Shown: positions 48,462 to 57,256 of the stretch, in pieces | How positions within the stretch are numbered: position 1 is the stretch's first letter | Layout: the number at the start of each line of letters is the position of its first letter | Assembly (NCBI RefSeq): GCF_020405185.1 | Contig: NZ_CP084463.1 | Span: forward strand, 1,302,001-1,366,000 | Length of the DNA stretch: 64,000 bases | Reading direction: 5' to 3' | DNA from: Halomicrobium salinisoli | Lineage (GTDB): Archaea > Halobacteriota > Halobacteria > Halobacteriales > Haloarculaceae | The notes under the pieces: generated by a model | Told to the model about the DNA's origin: nothing | Seen by the model: the letters and a program-made list of their open reading frames with translations, nothing else | Database searches by the model: none | Position numbers and translations under genes: made by a program

Positions 48462-50141
48462 ATGAGCGACCGATCGAAGACGGGCGGCGAGTACGTCTAC
48501 GAGGCGCTGGTCGACGCGGGGCTGGACCTGCTCGTCGGCCTCCCCGGCACCCAGACGCTCCCGCTGGACCGCGTCGTCGCCGATCGGGACGAGATGCGCT
48601 ACGTGATGGCCCGCCACGAGACGGCGGTCCCCCACGTCGCCTGGGCGTACTACGAGGTGTCGGGCACCCCCGCGGCGACGCTGACCGTCCCGGGCCCGGG
48701 CGAGACCAACGCCATGCACGGGCTGAAGAACGCGCTGGAGGACAGCGTCCCGCTCGTGCACGTCACCGGCGACGCGCACCCGGACGAGCGGGGCAAGGGG
48801 CCGATCCACGAGATCGACCCCCACACCTACGACGACGTCGTCAAGGAGAACGTCGTCGTCGAGTCCCGGCGCGACCTCCCGGCCGCCGTCGAGCGGGGGA
48901 TCGAGCGGGCGCTGACGCCGCCGTACGGCCCCGTCCGGCTCGGGATCCCGAGCAGGTTCCTCGGCGAGGCGTTCGCGGCCCCGACGGCAACGGTCGAACC
49001 GGAGCGGGTGACACGGGAGAACGGACCGGCCTTCGACGCGGCCGCCGACCTGCTCGCGGACGCCGAGCGTCCGCTCCTGTACGTCGGCGGCGGCGTCCGC
49101 CGCTCAGCGGACGGCACCCGGGCCGTGGCGGCCCTCGCCGACGAACTCGAGGCGACCGTGCTCGCCTCCTACAAGGGGAAGGGCGTCTTCCCGGAGGACG
49201 ACCCCCGCTTCCTGGGCGTCGGGGGGAGCCACCTGCCGGCCAGCGCGCGTCGCGCCGTCGCGGCCGCCGACGCCGTCGTGGCGCTCGGCGCGGACCTCGA
49301 CGGCCTGGCGACCGACCACTGGACCCTCCCGCTCGACGACGGACTGGTCCACGTCACACTCGATCCCGACGCCCTCGGGGCGGCCTACGAGCCGGCGGTC
49401 GGGATCGTCGACGACGCCGCGACCGCGGCGCGAGCGCTCGGAGACCGCCTGGCCGGCCGCCCGGCGCCCGACCGCTGGGACCCCGCGGCGGTCGGCGCCG
49501 CTGCCCGCGAGGCCTACCGCGACCACCTCGAGGGCGAGGGCCTGTTCGGCGCCGGCGAATCGGGGGTCCACACGCCCGCCGTCCTCGAGACCGTCCGCGA
49601 GACGGTCCCCGACGACGCCGTGGTCACGACGGACGTCGGCGGGTTCCGGCTGTGGACCCTCCAGGCCGTCCCGGTCTACGAGCCAGACGCGTTCGTCACC
49701 GCCGGCTCGTGGGCGGGGATGGGGATCGGGCTCCCCGCGGCGGTCGGCGCCAAGCTCGCCCGCCCGGAGCGCCCGGTCGTCTGCCTCTCCGGCGACGGCG
49801 GGTTCCTCATGTGCACGCAGGAGCTCGCAACCGCCGCAGAGGAGGACCTCGCAATCGTCCTCGTGGTCTCGAACGACGCCGACTACGGGATCATCAGCAA
49901 GTCGCCGGAAATCCATCGAGAAGGGAGCGACCACGCGTTCGCCTGGGAGAGTCCCGATTACGCGACCGTGGCGGAGGGGTTCGGCTGGACCGGCGCGTCG
50001 GTCGCCGACGCCGACGCGCTCGCGGGCGCGCTCAGGGCCGCGCTCGGCCGCGACGGACCGACGTTGATCGACGTCTCCGTCCCGGCCGACGAGCCGTCCG
50101 CCCCGGACGCGGCCGACTTCGAGACCGACCTGTCGTTCTGA
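48462..50141 (+). CDS. Thiamine pyrophosphate-dependent enzyme, acetolactate synthase-like
   Basis: A 559-residue enzyme with the three domains of the family. PYR domain: GLPGTQTLPLDR and catalytic Glu in RHETAVPHVAW; central domain (about 195-340; RPLLYVGGGVRRS); PP domain with the TPP/Mg motif GDGGFLMCTQELATAAEEDLAIVLVVSNDADYG split by about 25 residues (GDG…N). No partner subunit gene is near, which argues against an IlvB/IlvN pair. Decarboxylases (benzoylformate, oxalyl-CoA, sulfopyruvate) and ligases share the fold; product unknown. Confidence 0.87.
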   Translation: MSDRSKTGGEYVYEALVDAGLDLLVGLPGTQTLPLDRVVADRDEMRYVMARHETAVPHVAWAYYEVSGTPAATLTVPGPGETNAMHGLKNALEDSVPLVHVTGDAHPDERGKGPIHEIDPHTYDDVVKENVVVESRRDLPAAVERGIERALTPPYGPVRLGIPSRFLGEAFAAPTATVEPERVTRENGPAFDAAADLLADAERPLLYVGGGVRRSADGTRAVAALADELEATVLASYKGKGVFPEDDPRFLGVGGSHLPASARRAVAAADAVVALGADLDGLATDHWTLPLDDGLVHVTLDPDALGAAYEPAVGIVDDAATAARALGDRLAGRPAPDRWDPAAVGAAAREAYRDHLEGEGLFGAGESGVHTPAVLETVRETVPDDAVVTTDVGGFRLWTLQAVPVYEPDAFVTAGSWAGMGIGLPAAVGAKLARPERPVVCLSGDGGFLMCTQELATAAEEDLAIVLVVSNDADYGIISKSPEIHREGSDHAFAWESPDYATVAEGFGWTGASVADADALAGALRAALGRDGPTLIDVSVPADEPSAPDAADFETDLSF

Positions 50142-50177
50142 TCGGCGAGTCGCGGTACGTCGGGTACCGCCCCGCCG

Positions 50178-51149
50178 TCACTCCTCGCCGTTGCCGATCT
50201 GAGTGTGCGCGCCGATGAGCGCGCCCGCCAGGTTCAGGTCCTCGATGTGGGTCTCGCGGTCGATGATGGAATCGCGGACGTCGCTGTCGCGGATGGTGGC
50301 CTCCGGGAAGACCACGGAGTGGTCGACGTTGGAGTCGACGACCTCGGCGTCCCCGAGGACGTGGACGTTCTCGCCGATGGAGGTGTTCTCGAGCGTCGCC
50401 GACTCGGCGACGTGGTTGCCGCCGTCCAGCGCCCAGGCGACGGCCTCGAGGTAGCTCTCGGGCGTGCCGATGTCGTACCAGGCCTCGTCGAAGGTAAAGG
50501 CGCAGACGTCAGTGCGGTCGACGAGCCACTGGATGAACCAGCCCGGCTCGTCGGGGTTGTTGTCGCCCGCGAGGTACTCGTCGAAGCTGACGTGTTCGGC
50601 GGGGAAGGCGTAGCAGGCGATGGAGACGAGCGTGCTCTTGGGGTCGTCGGGCTTCTCCTGGAAGTCGACGACGCGGTCGCCGTCGAGTTCCACCAGGCCG
50701 TAGGAACTCGCCTTGTCGCGGGAACCGACGTCGTAGGCGGCCAGCGTCGGCGCGCCGTGCTCCTCGAAGCGGTCCAGGAAGTCCGCCACGTCGAAGCTGA
50801 TCAGGTTGTCGCCGGCGATGACCAGCAGGTCCTCGTCGGCGATGCCCTCGCGCTCGACCAGTTGCGCGAGCGCCCCGATGACGCCGAACTTCTCCTCCTC
50901 CTCGGTGGTCTTCTCGACGCTCAGCTGTGGCTTCTCGAGGTCCGTCTCCTCGACGTGGGCCTCGAAGTCGGGCGCGAACCGCTCGTTCGTGCTGACGAAC
51001 ACGTCGTCGATGCGGTCGTCTTCCTCGAGCTCCTCCAGGATGCGATCGATGACCGTCGACTCCCCCACCGGGAGGAGCATCTTCGGACGGTGTTTGGTCA
51101 CTGGCCAGAGCCGCGTCGCGTACCCCCCGGCGAGGACGACTGCTTTCAT
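50178..51149 (-). CDS. Sugar-phosphate nucleotidyltransferase
   Basis: A 323-residue enzyme: nucleotide-binding loop VVLAGGYATRLWPVTKHRPK (4-23), LLPVGESTVIDRI, metal-binding IAGDNLISFD (about 113), a sugar-binding region (VVDFQEKPDDP) and a C-terminal left-handed beta-helix segment (about 245-315) of hexapeptide repeats (ENTSIGENVHVLGDAEVVDS). The family makes UDP-, dTDP- or GDP-sugars used in glycosylation. Lack of an acetyltransferase motif argues against GlmU. Solitary gene with its own start; specific sugar unknown. Confidence 0.9.
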   Translation of the reverse strand: MKAVVLAGGYATRLWPVTKHRPKMLLPVGESTVIDRILEELEEDDRIDDVFVSTNERFAPDFEAHVEETDLEKPQLSVEKTTEEEEKFGVIGALAQLVEREGIADEDLLVIAGDNLISFDVADFLDRFEEHGAPTLAAYDVGSRDKASSYGLVELDGDRVVDFQEKPDDPKSTLVSIACYAFPAEHVSFDEYLAGDNNPDEPGWFIQWLVDRTDVCAFTFDEAWYDIGTPESYLEAVAWALDGGNHVAESATLENTSIGENVHVLGDAEVVDSNVDHSVVFPEATIRDSDVRDSIIDRETHIEDLNLAGALIGAHTQIGNGEE

Positions 51150-51234
51150 ACCAATCCCGTGCAGGGCGGGGGGTAAGACGTTTTTGTATCACCAGACGAT
51201 AACGTCAGTTGGTTTATCAGTGTAGCCGGAAACG

Positions 51235-51624
51235 TCAGTGATCGACGAACTCTATCAGGACGCCGCCCGTCGAGGCCGGGTGGAGGAAGGCGACGTCGTG
51301 GCCCCACGCTCCCGGACGGGGCGACTCGTCGACGAGGTCGATTCCCGACTCCCGGGCCCGATCCAGCGCCGCCTCGAGGTCGTCGGTCGCCAGCGCCAGG
51401 TGGTGGATCCCCGGCCCCTCGCGGTCGAGGTAGTCCGGGACGGCGCCCTCCGCGTCCGGGAGCGGTTCGAGCAGTTCGAAGTAGCCGTTCCCGAGGTCCA
51501 GGAAGGTCACCGAGAGGTCCCCGAACGCCTCCTCGTGGGCGACCGGCGCGCCCAGCACCTCCCCGAAGGTCGCGGCCAGCGCCGCGGCGTCGTCCGTCGC
51601 GACGCCGGCGTGGTCGAAGCGCAT
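51235..51624 (-). CDS. mce: Methylmalonyl-CoA epimerase
   Basis: A 129-residue VOC-fold protein beginning MRFDHAGVATDD. Metal ligands expected at H5, the IHHLALAT His (about 80), and E in GVLIEFVDH (C-terminal). Two beta-alpha-beta3 modules. It converts (2S)- to (2R)-methylmalonyl-CoA. The mutase large subunit gene is 57 bp upstream in the same direction, so the pair is probably an operon for propionyl-CoA/succinyl-CoA conversion. ATG 51624 is the family start. Confidence 0.93.
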   Translation of the reverse strand: MRFDHAGVATDDAAALAATFGEVLGAPVAHEEAFGDLSVTFLDLGNGYFELLEPLPDAEGAVPDYLDREGPGIHHLALATDDLEAALDRARESGIDLVDESPRPGAWGHDVAFLHPASTGGVLIEFVDH

Positions 51625-51681
51625 AGTGCCGCCGTCGAGCGGACGATACAAAGTTCTCCGCCCGGTCCGGAATCGACGCGA

Positions 51682-53364
51682 TTACAGCGCCGCACCGGGC
51701 TCGTACTCGCCGTAGACGTCCCGCAGCGCGTCGCAGATCTCGCCGGTCGTCGCGTAGGCCTTCACCGCGTCGATCAGCGGCGGCATGAGGTTCGCGTCGC
51801 CATCGGCGGCCTCGCTGACGGCGGCCAGCGCGTCTTCGACGGCCGCGTCGTCGCGCTCCTCGCGGACCCGATCGAGGCGCTCCTGCTGGCGGCGCTGAAC
51901 CGTCTCGTCGACCTCCGCGACCTCGACCGGCTCCTCCTCGTCGACGGTGTACTCGGTGACGCCGACGACGATCCGCTCGCCTTCTTCCTGCTCGCGCTGG
52001 CGCTCGTAGGCCACGTCCTGAATCTCCCGCTGGACCCACTGCTCCTCGATGGCGCCGAGCATGCCGCCGCGCTCGTCGACCTCGTCGAGGATCTCGCGGG
52101 CCTCGGCCTCCAGTTCGTCGGTCAGCGACTCGACGTAGTAGCTCCCGCCCAGCGGGTCGATGGTGTCCGCGGCGCCGGACTCGTGGGCGAGGATCTGCTG
52201 GGTCCGCAGCGCTGTCCGGACGGACTCCTCGGTCGGCAGGCCGATGGCCTCGTCCTTGCCGTTGGTGTGGAGGCTCTGGGTGCCGCCCAGCACCGCGGCC
52301 AGCGCCTGGTAAGCGACCCGGACGACGTTGTTCTCGACCTGCTGGGCGGTCAGCGTCGACCCCGCGGTCTGGGTGTGGAACTTCAGCTGCTTCGAGGCGG
52401 GCTTCTCCGCGTCGAAGCGCTCCTCCATGATAGAGGCCCACAGTCGCCGCGCGGCGCGGAACTTCGCGACCTCCTCCAGGATGTTGTTGTACGAGGCGAA
52501 GAAGAAAGAGAGCTGCGGGGCGAACTCGTCGACGTCGAGCCCGGCGTCGATGGCCGCCTCGACGTACTCGATGCCGTCGCCGAGGGTGAAGGCGATCTCC
52601 TGGGCCGCCGTCGCGCCGGCCTCGCGGATGTGATAGCCCGAGATGGAGATGGTGTTGAAGTTCGGCACCTCCGCCGCGCAGAACTCGAAGATGTCGGTGA
52701 TGATCCGCATCGACGGCTCCGGCGGGTAGATGTACGTGTTCCGGGCGACGTACTCCTTCAGCACGTCGTTCTGGATGGTCCCGCGTAGCTCCTCGCGGTC
52801 CACGCCCTGCTGGTCGCCGATGGCGACGTACATGGCGAGCAGCACCGACGCGGGCGCGTTGATCGTCATCGACGTGCTGACCTCGTCCAGGGGGATGCCG
52901 TCGAAGACGGTCTCCATGTCACGCAGCGAGTCGATGGCCACGCCGGTCTTGCCGACCTCGCCGGCGGCCATGCGGTCGTCGGAGTCGTAGCCCATCTGCG
53001 TCGGCAGGTCGAAGGCCATCGAGAGGCCCGTCTGGCCCTCGTCGAGCAGGTAGTTGAACCGCTCGTTGGTCTCCTCGGCCGTCCCCATGCCGGCGTACTG
53101 GCGCATCGTCCACAGCCGGCCCCGATACATCGTCGAGTAGACGCCGCGGGTGTACGGCTCCTCGCCCGGAAAGCCCAGGTCTTCCTCGTAGTCCAGGTCT
53201 GCGACATCGGCGGGCGTGTACAGCCGGTCGACCTCGTGCCCCTCCGTGTCCGTCTCGAAGTCCTCCTTCCGCTCCCCGAAGCGATCGAGCGTCGGCTGGA
53301 CGGTCTCCGCCTCCCACCGCTCCTTCCCGGCGCGGATCTCGTCCAGCTCGTCCGGGTCGAACAT
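51682..53364 (-). CDS. Methylmalonyl-CoA mutase, large (catalytic) subunit
   Basis: A 560-residue catalytic subunit: N-terminal extension (1-45), then the TIM barrel with [20 protein letters not shown] and [17 protein letters not shown] (CoA and substrate channel), [12 protein letters not shown], and [15 protein letters not shown] barrel strands ([18 protein letters not shown]), plus [19 protein letters not shown]. The C-terminal 100 residues dimerise. It lacks the B12-binding small domain (DxHxxG), which must be on a separate gene; none is in the window. ATG 53364 is chosen; 53391 would add nine residues. Confidence 0.94.
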   Translation of the reverse strand: MFDPDELDEIRAGKERWEAETVQPTLDRFGERKEDFETDTEGHEVDRLYTPADVADLDYEEDLGFPGEEPYTRGVYSTMYRGRLWTMRQYAGMGTAEETNERFNYLLDEGQTGLSMAFDLPTQMGYDSDDRMAAGEVGKTGVAIDSLRDMETVFDGIPLDEVSTSMTINAPASVLLAMYVAIGDQQGVDREELRGTIQNDVLKEYVARNTYIYPPEPSMRIITDIFEFCAAEVPNFNTISISGYHIREAGATAAQEIAFTLGDGIEYVEAAIDAGLDVDEFAPQLSFFFASYNNILEEVAKFRAARRLWASIMEERFDAEKPASKQLKFHTQTAGSTLTAQQVENNVVRVAYQALAAVLGGTQSLHTNGKDEAIGLPTEESVRTALRTQQILAHESGAADTIDPLGGSYYVESLTDELEAEAREILDEVDERGGMLGAIEEQWVQREIQDVAYERQREQEEGERIVVGVTEYTVDEEEPVEVAEVDETVQRRQQERLDRVREERDDAAVEDALAAVSEAADGDANLMPPLIDAVKAYATTGEICDALRDVYGEYEPGAAL

Positions 53365-53424
53365 ACCTCCGACTTCGACACGGTCCCACATACCACTGGT
53401 GCCGGCCCCGTCCGCCGGCGGCGC

Positions 53425-54159
53425 TCACTCCGACCCTTCGACCAGGTACCGGAACGCCCGGAGGGTGTTCCGTCCGGCCTCGGTGAGTTCCACGAGCTTG
53501 GAGCGGCCCCGCTCGGTGACCTCGACGTAGCCGGTCCCGGCCAGCGGGTCGAGGACGTGGCTGTCGAGCAGTCGGTACTCGCTCTTGCGGTTCGCGGCCT
53601 CGTGGTCGGCGATGAAGGGCAGGCCGGCCTCGCGGCCGTACTCGATGAGCGCGCGCTTGGTCGCCCCGTCCTCCCCGGCGAGGTAGTCCATGACCGCGAC
53701 CTGCTGTGGCTCGGGATGCTCCATGGGGTAGGTCGGCAGTTCCGTCACCTCCCGGATCCCCTCGGCCACGTCGCCGTCGGTCTCCGCGGCGTAGCGCTCC
53801 GCGCGGACGTAGTAGGGGGTCGCGCCGGTGGCCATGCAGGCGATCATCCCGCCGATGGCGGTCACCTTCGACCCCGAGGCGAGGTTGACGTACACCTCGT
53901 GGTCGGCGAACCGCGTCGCCAGCTCCGCGATGGTCCCGATCGAGTCGTAGAAGTCGAAGATGTTGCACTGGACCGTCTCGTGGTCGATCCCGGCCGCTTC
54001 GAGGCGCTCCCGCACCGTCCCGCCGTAGGAGGGGTGGTCCGTCTCGTCCTCGTAGTCGAGCAGGACGACGCGGTCTGCGCGCAGTCGCCGGGCCGGCAAC
54101 ACGATCCGGTCGTTCTCGTAGCCGACCGGCATCAGGTGGACTCGCTCGGGGACGTCCAT
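53425..54159 (-). CDS. CARF-domain winged-helix regulator (HFX_2341/DUF6293 family)
   Basis: A 244-residue protein. Residues 1-150 form a Rossmann-like CARF domain: [20 protein letters not shown] (strand 1), [10 protein letters not shown], and [24 protein letters not shown], where the SGSK loop would bind a cyclic oligonucleotide or other ligand. Residues 160-244 are a winged helix ([19 protein letters not shown], ending [18 protein letters not shown]). It is related to Csa3 but no cas or CRISPR is near. An AGTTTTCC box 27 nt before the ATG, and a palindrome 15 nt further upstream, suggest autoregulation. ATG 54159 fits the first CARF strand. Confidence 0.88.
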   Translation of the reverse strand: MDVPERVHLMPVGYENDRIVLPARRLRADRVVLLDYEDETDHPSYGGTVRERLEAAGIDHETVQCNIFDFYDSIGTIAELATRFADHEVYVNLASGSKVTAIGGMIACMATGATPYYVRAERYAAETDGDVAEGIREVTELPTYPMEHPEPQQVAVMDYLAGEDGATKRALIEYGREAGLPFIADHEAANRKSEYRLLDSHVLDPLAGTGYVEVTERGRSKLVELTEAGRNTLRAFRYLVEGSE

Positions 54160-54201
54160 GTCTCCGCGCAGGACGCGGGCCCGGAAAACTACTGTGGTGA
54201 C

Positions 54202-54213
54202 ACTGTCGACAGT
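54202..54213. promoter_or_regulatory. Palindrome next to CARF gene promoter
   Basis: ACTGTCGACAGT, perfect 12-bp palindrome, about 45-55 bp upstream of the CARF gene start and just above its TATA-like box. Another ACTGT half-site is at 54191-54195. Confidence 0.5.
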
Positions 54214-54310
54214 ATCTGCCATCGGCGGTGGACGGCGGGGCTTCGCTGCCGGCGTCGTTCACTTGCAGCCCCGCTCTGGTGATCGCTGGCAGTTGGCGGC
54301 GCGCGGCGTG

Positions 54311-54324
54311 ACAGTCGCGACTGT
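54311..54324. promoter_or_regulatory. Palindrome upstream of acetyltransferase promoter
   Basis: ACAGTCGCGACTGT, perfect 14-bp palindrome with the same ACAGT/ACTGT half-sites in inverted order. It lies 37-50 bp before the TATA-like box at 54361, on the side of the divergent acetyltransferase gene. Confidence 0.5.
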
Positions 54325-54360
54325 GTCGACGGTGACGGACCTGTCTCCCCTGTCGTGATA

Positions 54361-54370
54361 GAATACTTAT
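54361..54370 (+). promoter_or_regulatory. TATA box of the GNAT acetyltransferase gene
   Basis: GAATACTTAT, centred 28 nt before ATG 54394; a leaderless mRNA is implied. Confidence 0.5.
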
Positions 54371-54393
54371 CACTTCCACTGGTTCGAACGTAC

Positions 54394-54930
54394 ATGCTGA
54401 CGACGACCCCCGCCCTCACCGTCCGCCACGTCCGCCCCGGCGACGGCCCGGCCGTCCGCGGCCTGAACGAGCGCGCCATGGCCGAGACGCCGGAGTGGGT
54501 CCCCGACGCGCCGGACGCGGACCTCGAGCGACTGCCCGACAGCTACGCCGACGGCGAGTTCCTGGTCGGGACGGTCGGCGGGGAGATCGTCGCGATGGGC
54601 GCGTACGTCCCGCTCGGCCGCGGCGAGCACGCGGGCTGGATGGCTGACGAGTTCGACGTGGACGGCCGCGCCGCCGAGATCACGCGTATGCGCGTCGACC
54701 CCGACCGCCAGCGTCGCGGCCACGGCCGGCGGATCTACCGCACTCTGGAGCGGCGGGCCGCCGGCGACGGCTACCGGACGCTGGTCCTCAACACCGGCGC
54801 CGAGAACGAGCGCGCGCGAGCGTTCTACGAGGACCTCGGCTTCGATTCCGAGGACGAGGTGACCGTCGAGTTCGCGGACGCGACGCTCGACCTCGCGCTG
54901 TACCGGAAGCGAATCGACGAGCGGTCCTGA
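54394..54930 (+). CDS. GNAT family N-acetyltransferase
   Basis: A 178-residue GNAT protein. Acetyl-CoA binding motif A is EITRMRVDPDRQRRGHGRRIY (R-x2-G-x-G/R; about 97-117), motif B NTGAENERARAFYEDLGF (about 142-160). The first 60 residues hold the variable substrate part. It stands divergent from the CARF regulator, across two palindromes; co-regulation is suggested. Substrate unknown. Confidence 0.87.
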   Translation: MLTTTPALTVRHVRPGDGPAVRGLNERAMAETPEWVPDAPDADLERLPDSYADGEFLVGTVGGEIVAMGAYVPLGRGEHAGWMADEFDVDGRAAEITRMRVDPDRQRRGHGRRIYRTLERRAAGDGYRTLVLNTGAENERARAFYEDLGFDSEDEVTVEFADATLDLALYRKRIDERS

Positions 54931-55008
54931 CGGTCCCGCCCGAATCCTCTCTCTTGCAAGCGCAGGGTCCACTTTTAGCGGAGTCCTGGCCGTAGCGGTG
55001 AGCACACG

Positions 55009-55068
55009 ATGATCCCCACCTTCTCCGAACCGGCGTCGACCGACGACGGCCGCGGGGCCCACCGATGA
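55009..55068 (+). CDS. Possible 19-residue leader peptide before alcohol dehydrogenase
   Basis: ATG 55009 opens [19 protein letters not shown], ending in TGA that overlaps the next ATG (ATGA, 55065-55068). A TTTTAG box near 54974 puts a transcript start at about 55002-55008, so the first start codon on the mRNA would be this one, and the dehydrogenase would be translated by coupling. No sequence motif for attenuation is visible. Confidence 0.4.
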   Translation: MIPTFSEPASTDDGRGAHR

Positions 55069-56234
55069 GGGCGCTCACCTGGCACGGCAAGCAGGACGTC
55101 CGCGTCGAGGACGTCCCCCGGCCCGAGATCGTCAACCCGCACGACGCGATCATCGAGGTCACGGCCACGGCGATCTGCGGCTCCGACCTCCACCTGTACA
55201 ACGACCACATGCCGGGCATGCGGGAGGGCGACGTCCTGGGCCACGAGCCGATGGGCGAGGTGGTCGAGACCGGCGACGAGGTCGAGAATCTCGAGGAAGG
55301 CGACCGCGTCGTCGTTCCCTTCCCCATCGCCTGCGGCGACTGCTGGTTCTGCGAGAACGAACTGTACTCGCTGTGTGACAACACGAACCCCAACGCCGAG
55401 CTGGCGCGGAAGGCCATGGGCCACTCGCCGGCGGGGCTGTTCGGCTACTCCCACCTGACGGGCGGCTACGCCGGCGGCCAGGCGGAGTACCTCCGCGTGC
55501 CACACGCCGACGTAGGCCCCATCGTGGTGGACTCGGACCTCTCCGACGAGGAAGTGCTCTTCCTCTCGGACATCTTCCCGACGGGCTACATGGCCGCCGA
55601 GAACGCCGAGATCGAAGACGAGGACACGGTCGCCGTCTGGGGCTGCGGTCCCGTCGGCCAGTTCGCGATCCAGAGCGCCTGGCTGCTGGGTGCCAATCGC
55701 GTGATCGCGATCGACCGCGTCCCCGAGCGCCTCGAGATGGCCCGTCGACACAGCGGTGCGGAGACCATCGACTTCGAGAACGCGGACGTCTACGACCGCC
55801 TGCTGGAGATGACCGGGGGTCGCGGGCCGGACCGGTGCATCGACGCCGTCGGCATGGACGCCCACGGCACGGGCCTGCTGGGCGCGGCCGACCGCGTCAA
55901 ACAGGAGGCGATGCTCGAGACCGACCGCCCGGCCGTCCTCCGCCAGGCGATCAAGTGCTGCCGGAAGGGCGGCACGCTGTCGGTCCCCGGCGTCTACGCC
56001 GGCTACGCTGACAAGATCCCCGTCGGCGCGATGATGAACAAGGCTCTGACGATCAAGACCGGCCAGACCCACGTCCAGCGCTACCTCGAGCCCCTCCTGG
56101 AACGCATCGAGGACGGCGACGTCGATCCCTCCTTCGTCATCACCCACCAGGTCGACCTCGAGAAGGGACCCGAGATGTATCGGACGTTCAACCGGAAGGA
56201 AGACGACTGCGTCAAGGTCGTCATGACGCCCTGA
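55065..56234 (+). CDS. Zinc-dependent alcohol dehydrogenase, formaldehyde dehydrogenase-like
   Basis: A 389-residue MDR enzyme. Catalytic zinc: C38 (ICGSD) and H60 (LGHEPMGE); structural zinc: four Cys in [15 protein letters not shown] (about 96-110); Rossmann motif [10 protein letters not shown] (about 190-200). The extra segment [39 protein letters not shown] matches glutathione-independent formaldehyde dehydrogenase and related enzymes by layout (not more than fold level). NAD-linked oxidation of aldehydes or alcohols is likely. It is coupled by ATGA overlap to a short upstream open frame. Confidence 0.9.
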   Translation: MRALTWHGKQDVRVEDVPRPEIVNPHDAIIEVTATAICGSDLHLYNDHMPGMREGDVLGHEPMGEVVETGDEVENLEEGDRVVVPFPIACGDCWFCENELYSLCDNTNPNAELARKAMGHSPAGLFGYSHLTGGYAGGQAEYLRVPHADVGPIVVDSDLSDEEVLFLSDIFPTGYMAAENAEIEDEDTVAVWGCGPVGQFAIQSAWLLGANRVIAIDRVPERLEMARRHSGAETIDFENADVYDRLLEMTGGRGPDRCIDAVGMDAHGTGLLGAADRVKQEAMLETDRPAVLRQAIKCCRKGGTLSVPGVYAGYADKIPVGAMMNKALTIKTGQTHVQRYLEPLLERIEDGDVDPSFVITHQVDLEKGPEMYRTFNRKEDDCVKVVMTP

Positions 56235-56314
56235 GGCGCCGACCGGGACGGGACGAATCGGGACGGCGCCGACTCACTGCCGGACCGGCCGTGGTACCAC
56301 GCCCCTCGGAACCG

Positions 56315-56320
56315 TTATAC
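56315..56320 (+). promoter_or_regulatory. TATA box of cspA
   Basis: TTATAC, centred about 30 nt upstream of ATG 56347, the only AT-rich element in the gap. Confidence 0.55.
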
Positions 56321-56346
56321 GTGCGTCATCCCTACGTTTGTTTGCA

Positions 56347-56541
56347 ATGGCAAACGGAAAGGTTGATTTCTTCAACGACACGGGCGGTTACGGTTTCATT
56401 TCGACTGAGGACGCGGACGACGACGTTTTCTTCCACATGGAGGACGTTGGTGGCCCGGACCTCGAGGAAGGACAGGACATCGATTTCGACATCGAGCAGG
56501 CCCCCAAGGGCCCCCGCGCGACGAACGTCGTCCGCAACTAG
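56347..56541 (+). CDS. Cold-shock domain protein CspA-like
   Basis: A 64-residue single cold-shock domain with RNP1 GGYGFIST and RNP2 DDDVFFHMEDV. It binds single-stranded RNA or DNA and acts as an RNA chaperone. Acidic surface as expected in halophiles. ATG 56347 gives MANGKVDFFND, the family start. The gene is less GC-rich than its neighbours at third positions (ggttatttcttc-type codons), as is usual for highly expressed small genes. Confidence 0.95.
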   Translation: MANGKVDFFNDTGGYGFISTEDADDDVFFHMEDVGGPDLEEGQDIDFDIEQAPKGPRATNVVRN

Positions 56542-56606
56542 GTCGCCCGCGTCGTCGGGACGCGTGAGACTGCGATTTTCGGTGCCTTCAGACCCCGAGC
56601 GAGTGG

Positions 56607-57062
56607 CTACTTCGGCGGGAGGCGAGCCATCCGGAGCCAGAAGTCCTCGATAGCCCGGGCGAGTTCCTCGAACTCCTCGGCGCCCGTCGGCTTTCGCAGG
56701 TAGGCGTTCGCGTTGAGTTCGTACGAGCGAGCGACGTCTTCGGCGGCGTCGGACGACGTGAACACGAGCACCGGGACGGAGCGGAGCCCGGATCGGTCGT
56801 CGAGTTCCGCGAGGAGCCGCTCCCCGTCCGCCCCCGGTACGTCGGGGTCGAGGACGATCAGGTCCGGCCGCGGGGCCGCTTCGTACTCGCCGCGCCCGTG
56901 GACGTAGTCCAGGGCCGCCGCGCCGTCGGTGACGACGTGGACCTCCTCTGTCGCTTCGGTCGCTCTGAACGAGTCGATGAACGGCGCGACGGCGCCGGGG
57001 TCGCGCTCGACGAGGAGGACGTCGAAGGCGCGACCGGTACCGCCCGAGTGTGTTCCAGTCAC
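56607..57062 (-). CDS. Single-domain response regulator (receiver domain)
   Basis: A 151-residue receiver: acidic ER-D pair in DVLLVERDPG, phospho-acceptor Asp in LIVLDPDVPGADG (about residue 69), Thr in VFTSSD and Lys in YLRKPTG. No output domain; the C-terminal AIEDFWLRMARLPPK helix closes the fold. The start is GTG 57062; a TTG at 57110 would overlap the TATA box. Histidine kinase partner not in the window. Confidence 0.87.
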   Translation of the reverse strand: MTGTHSGGTGRAFDVLLVERDPGAVAPFIDSFRATEATEEVHVVTDGAAALDYVHGRGEYEAAPRPDLIVLDPDVPGADGERLLAELDDRSGLRSVPVLVFTSSDAAEDVARSYELNANAYLRKPTGAEEFEELARAIEDFWLRMARLPPK

Positions 57063-57108
57063 GTCTTTGCCCAGCCGTTGTGAACACGCGCTGAAATGAT
57101 TACGGTAC

Positions 57109-57118
57109 AAATATATTT
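57109..57118 (-). promoter_or_regulatory. TATA box of response regulator gene
   Basis: AAATATATTT, about 50 nt upstream of GTG 57062; transcription would start near 57085 with a leader of about 23 nt. Confidence 0.5.
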
Positions 57119-57256
57119 GATGATATTAGGACGGCGACTGCGAAACTGAGTGAGACGTACGAGGTACGCTATGGGCGACGCTCCTCGGGGGTCGGATCGA
57201 GAGAACGGTACGGACCGCGGAGCCGACGGGCCCGCAGAAGCGGGCCGGTCGGCCGA

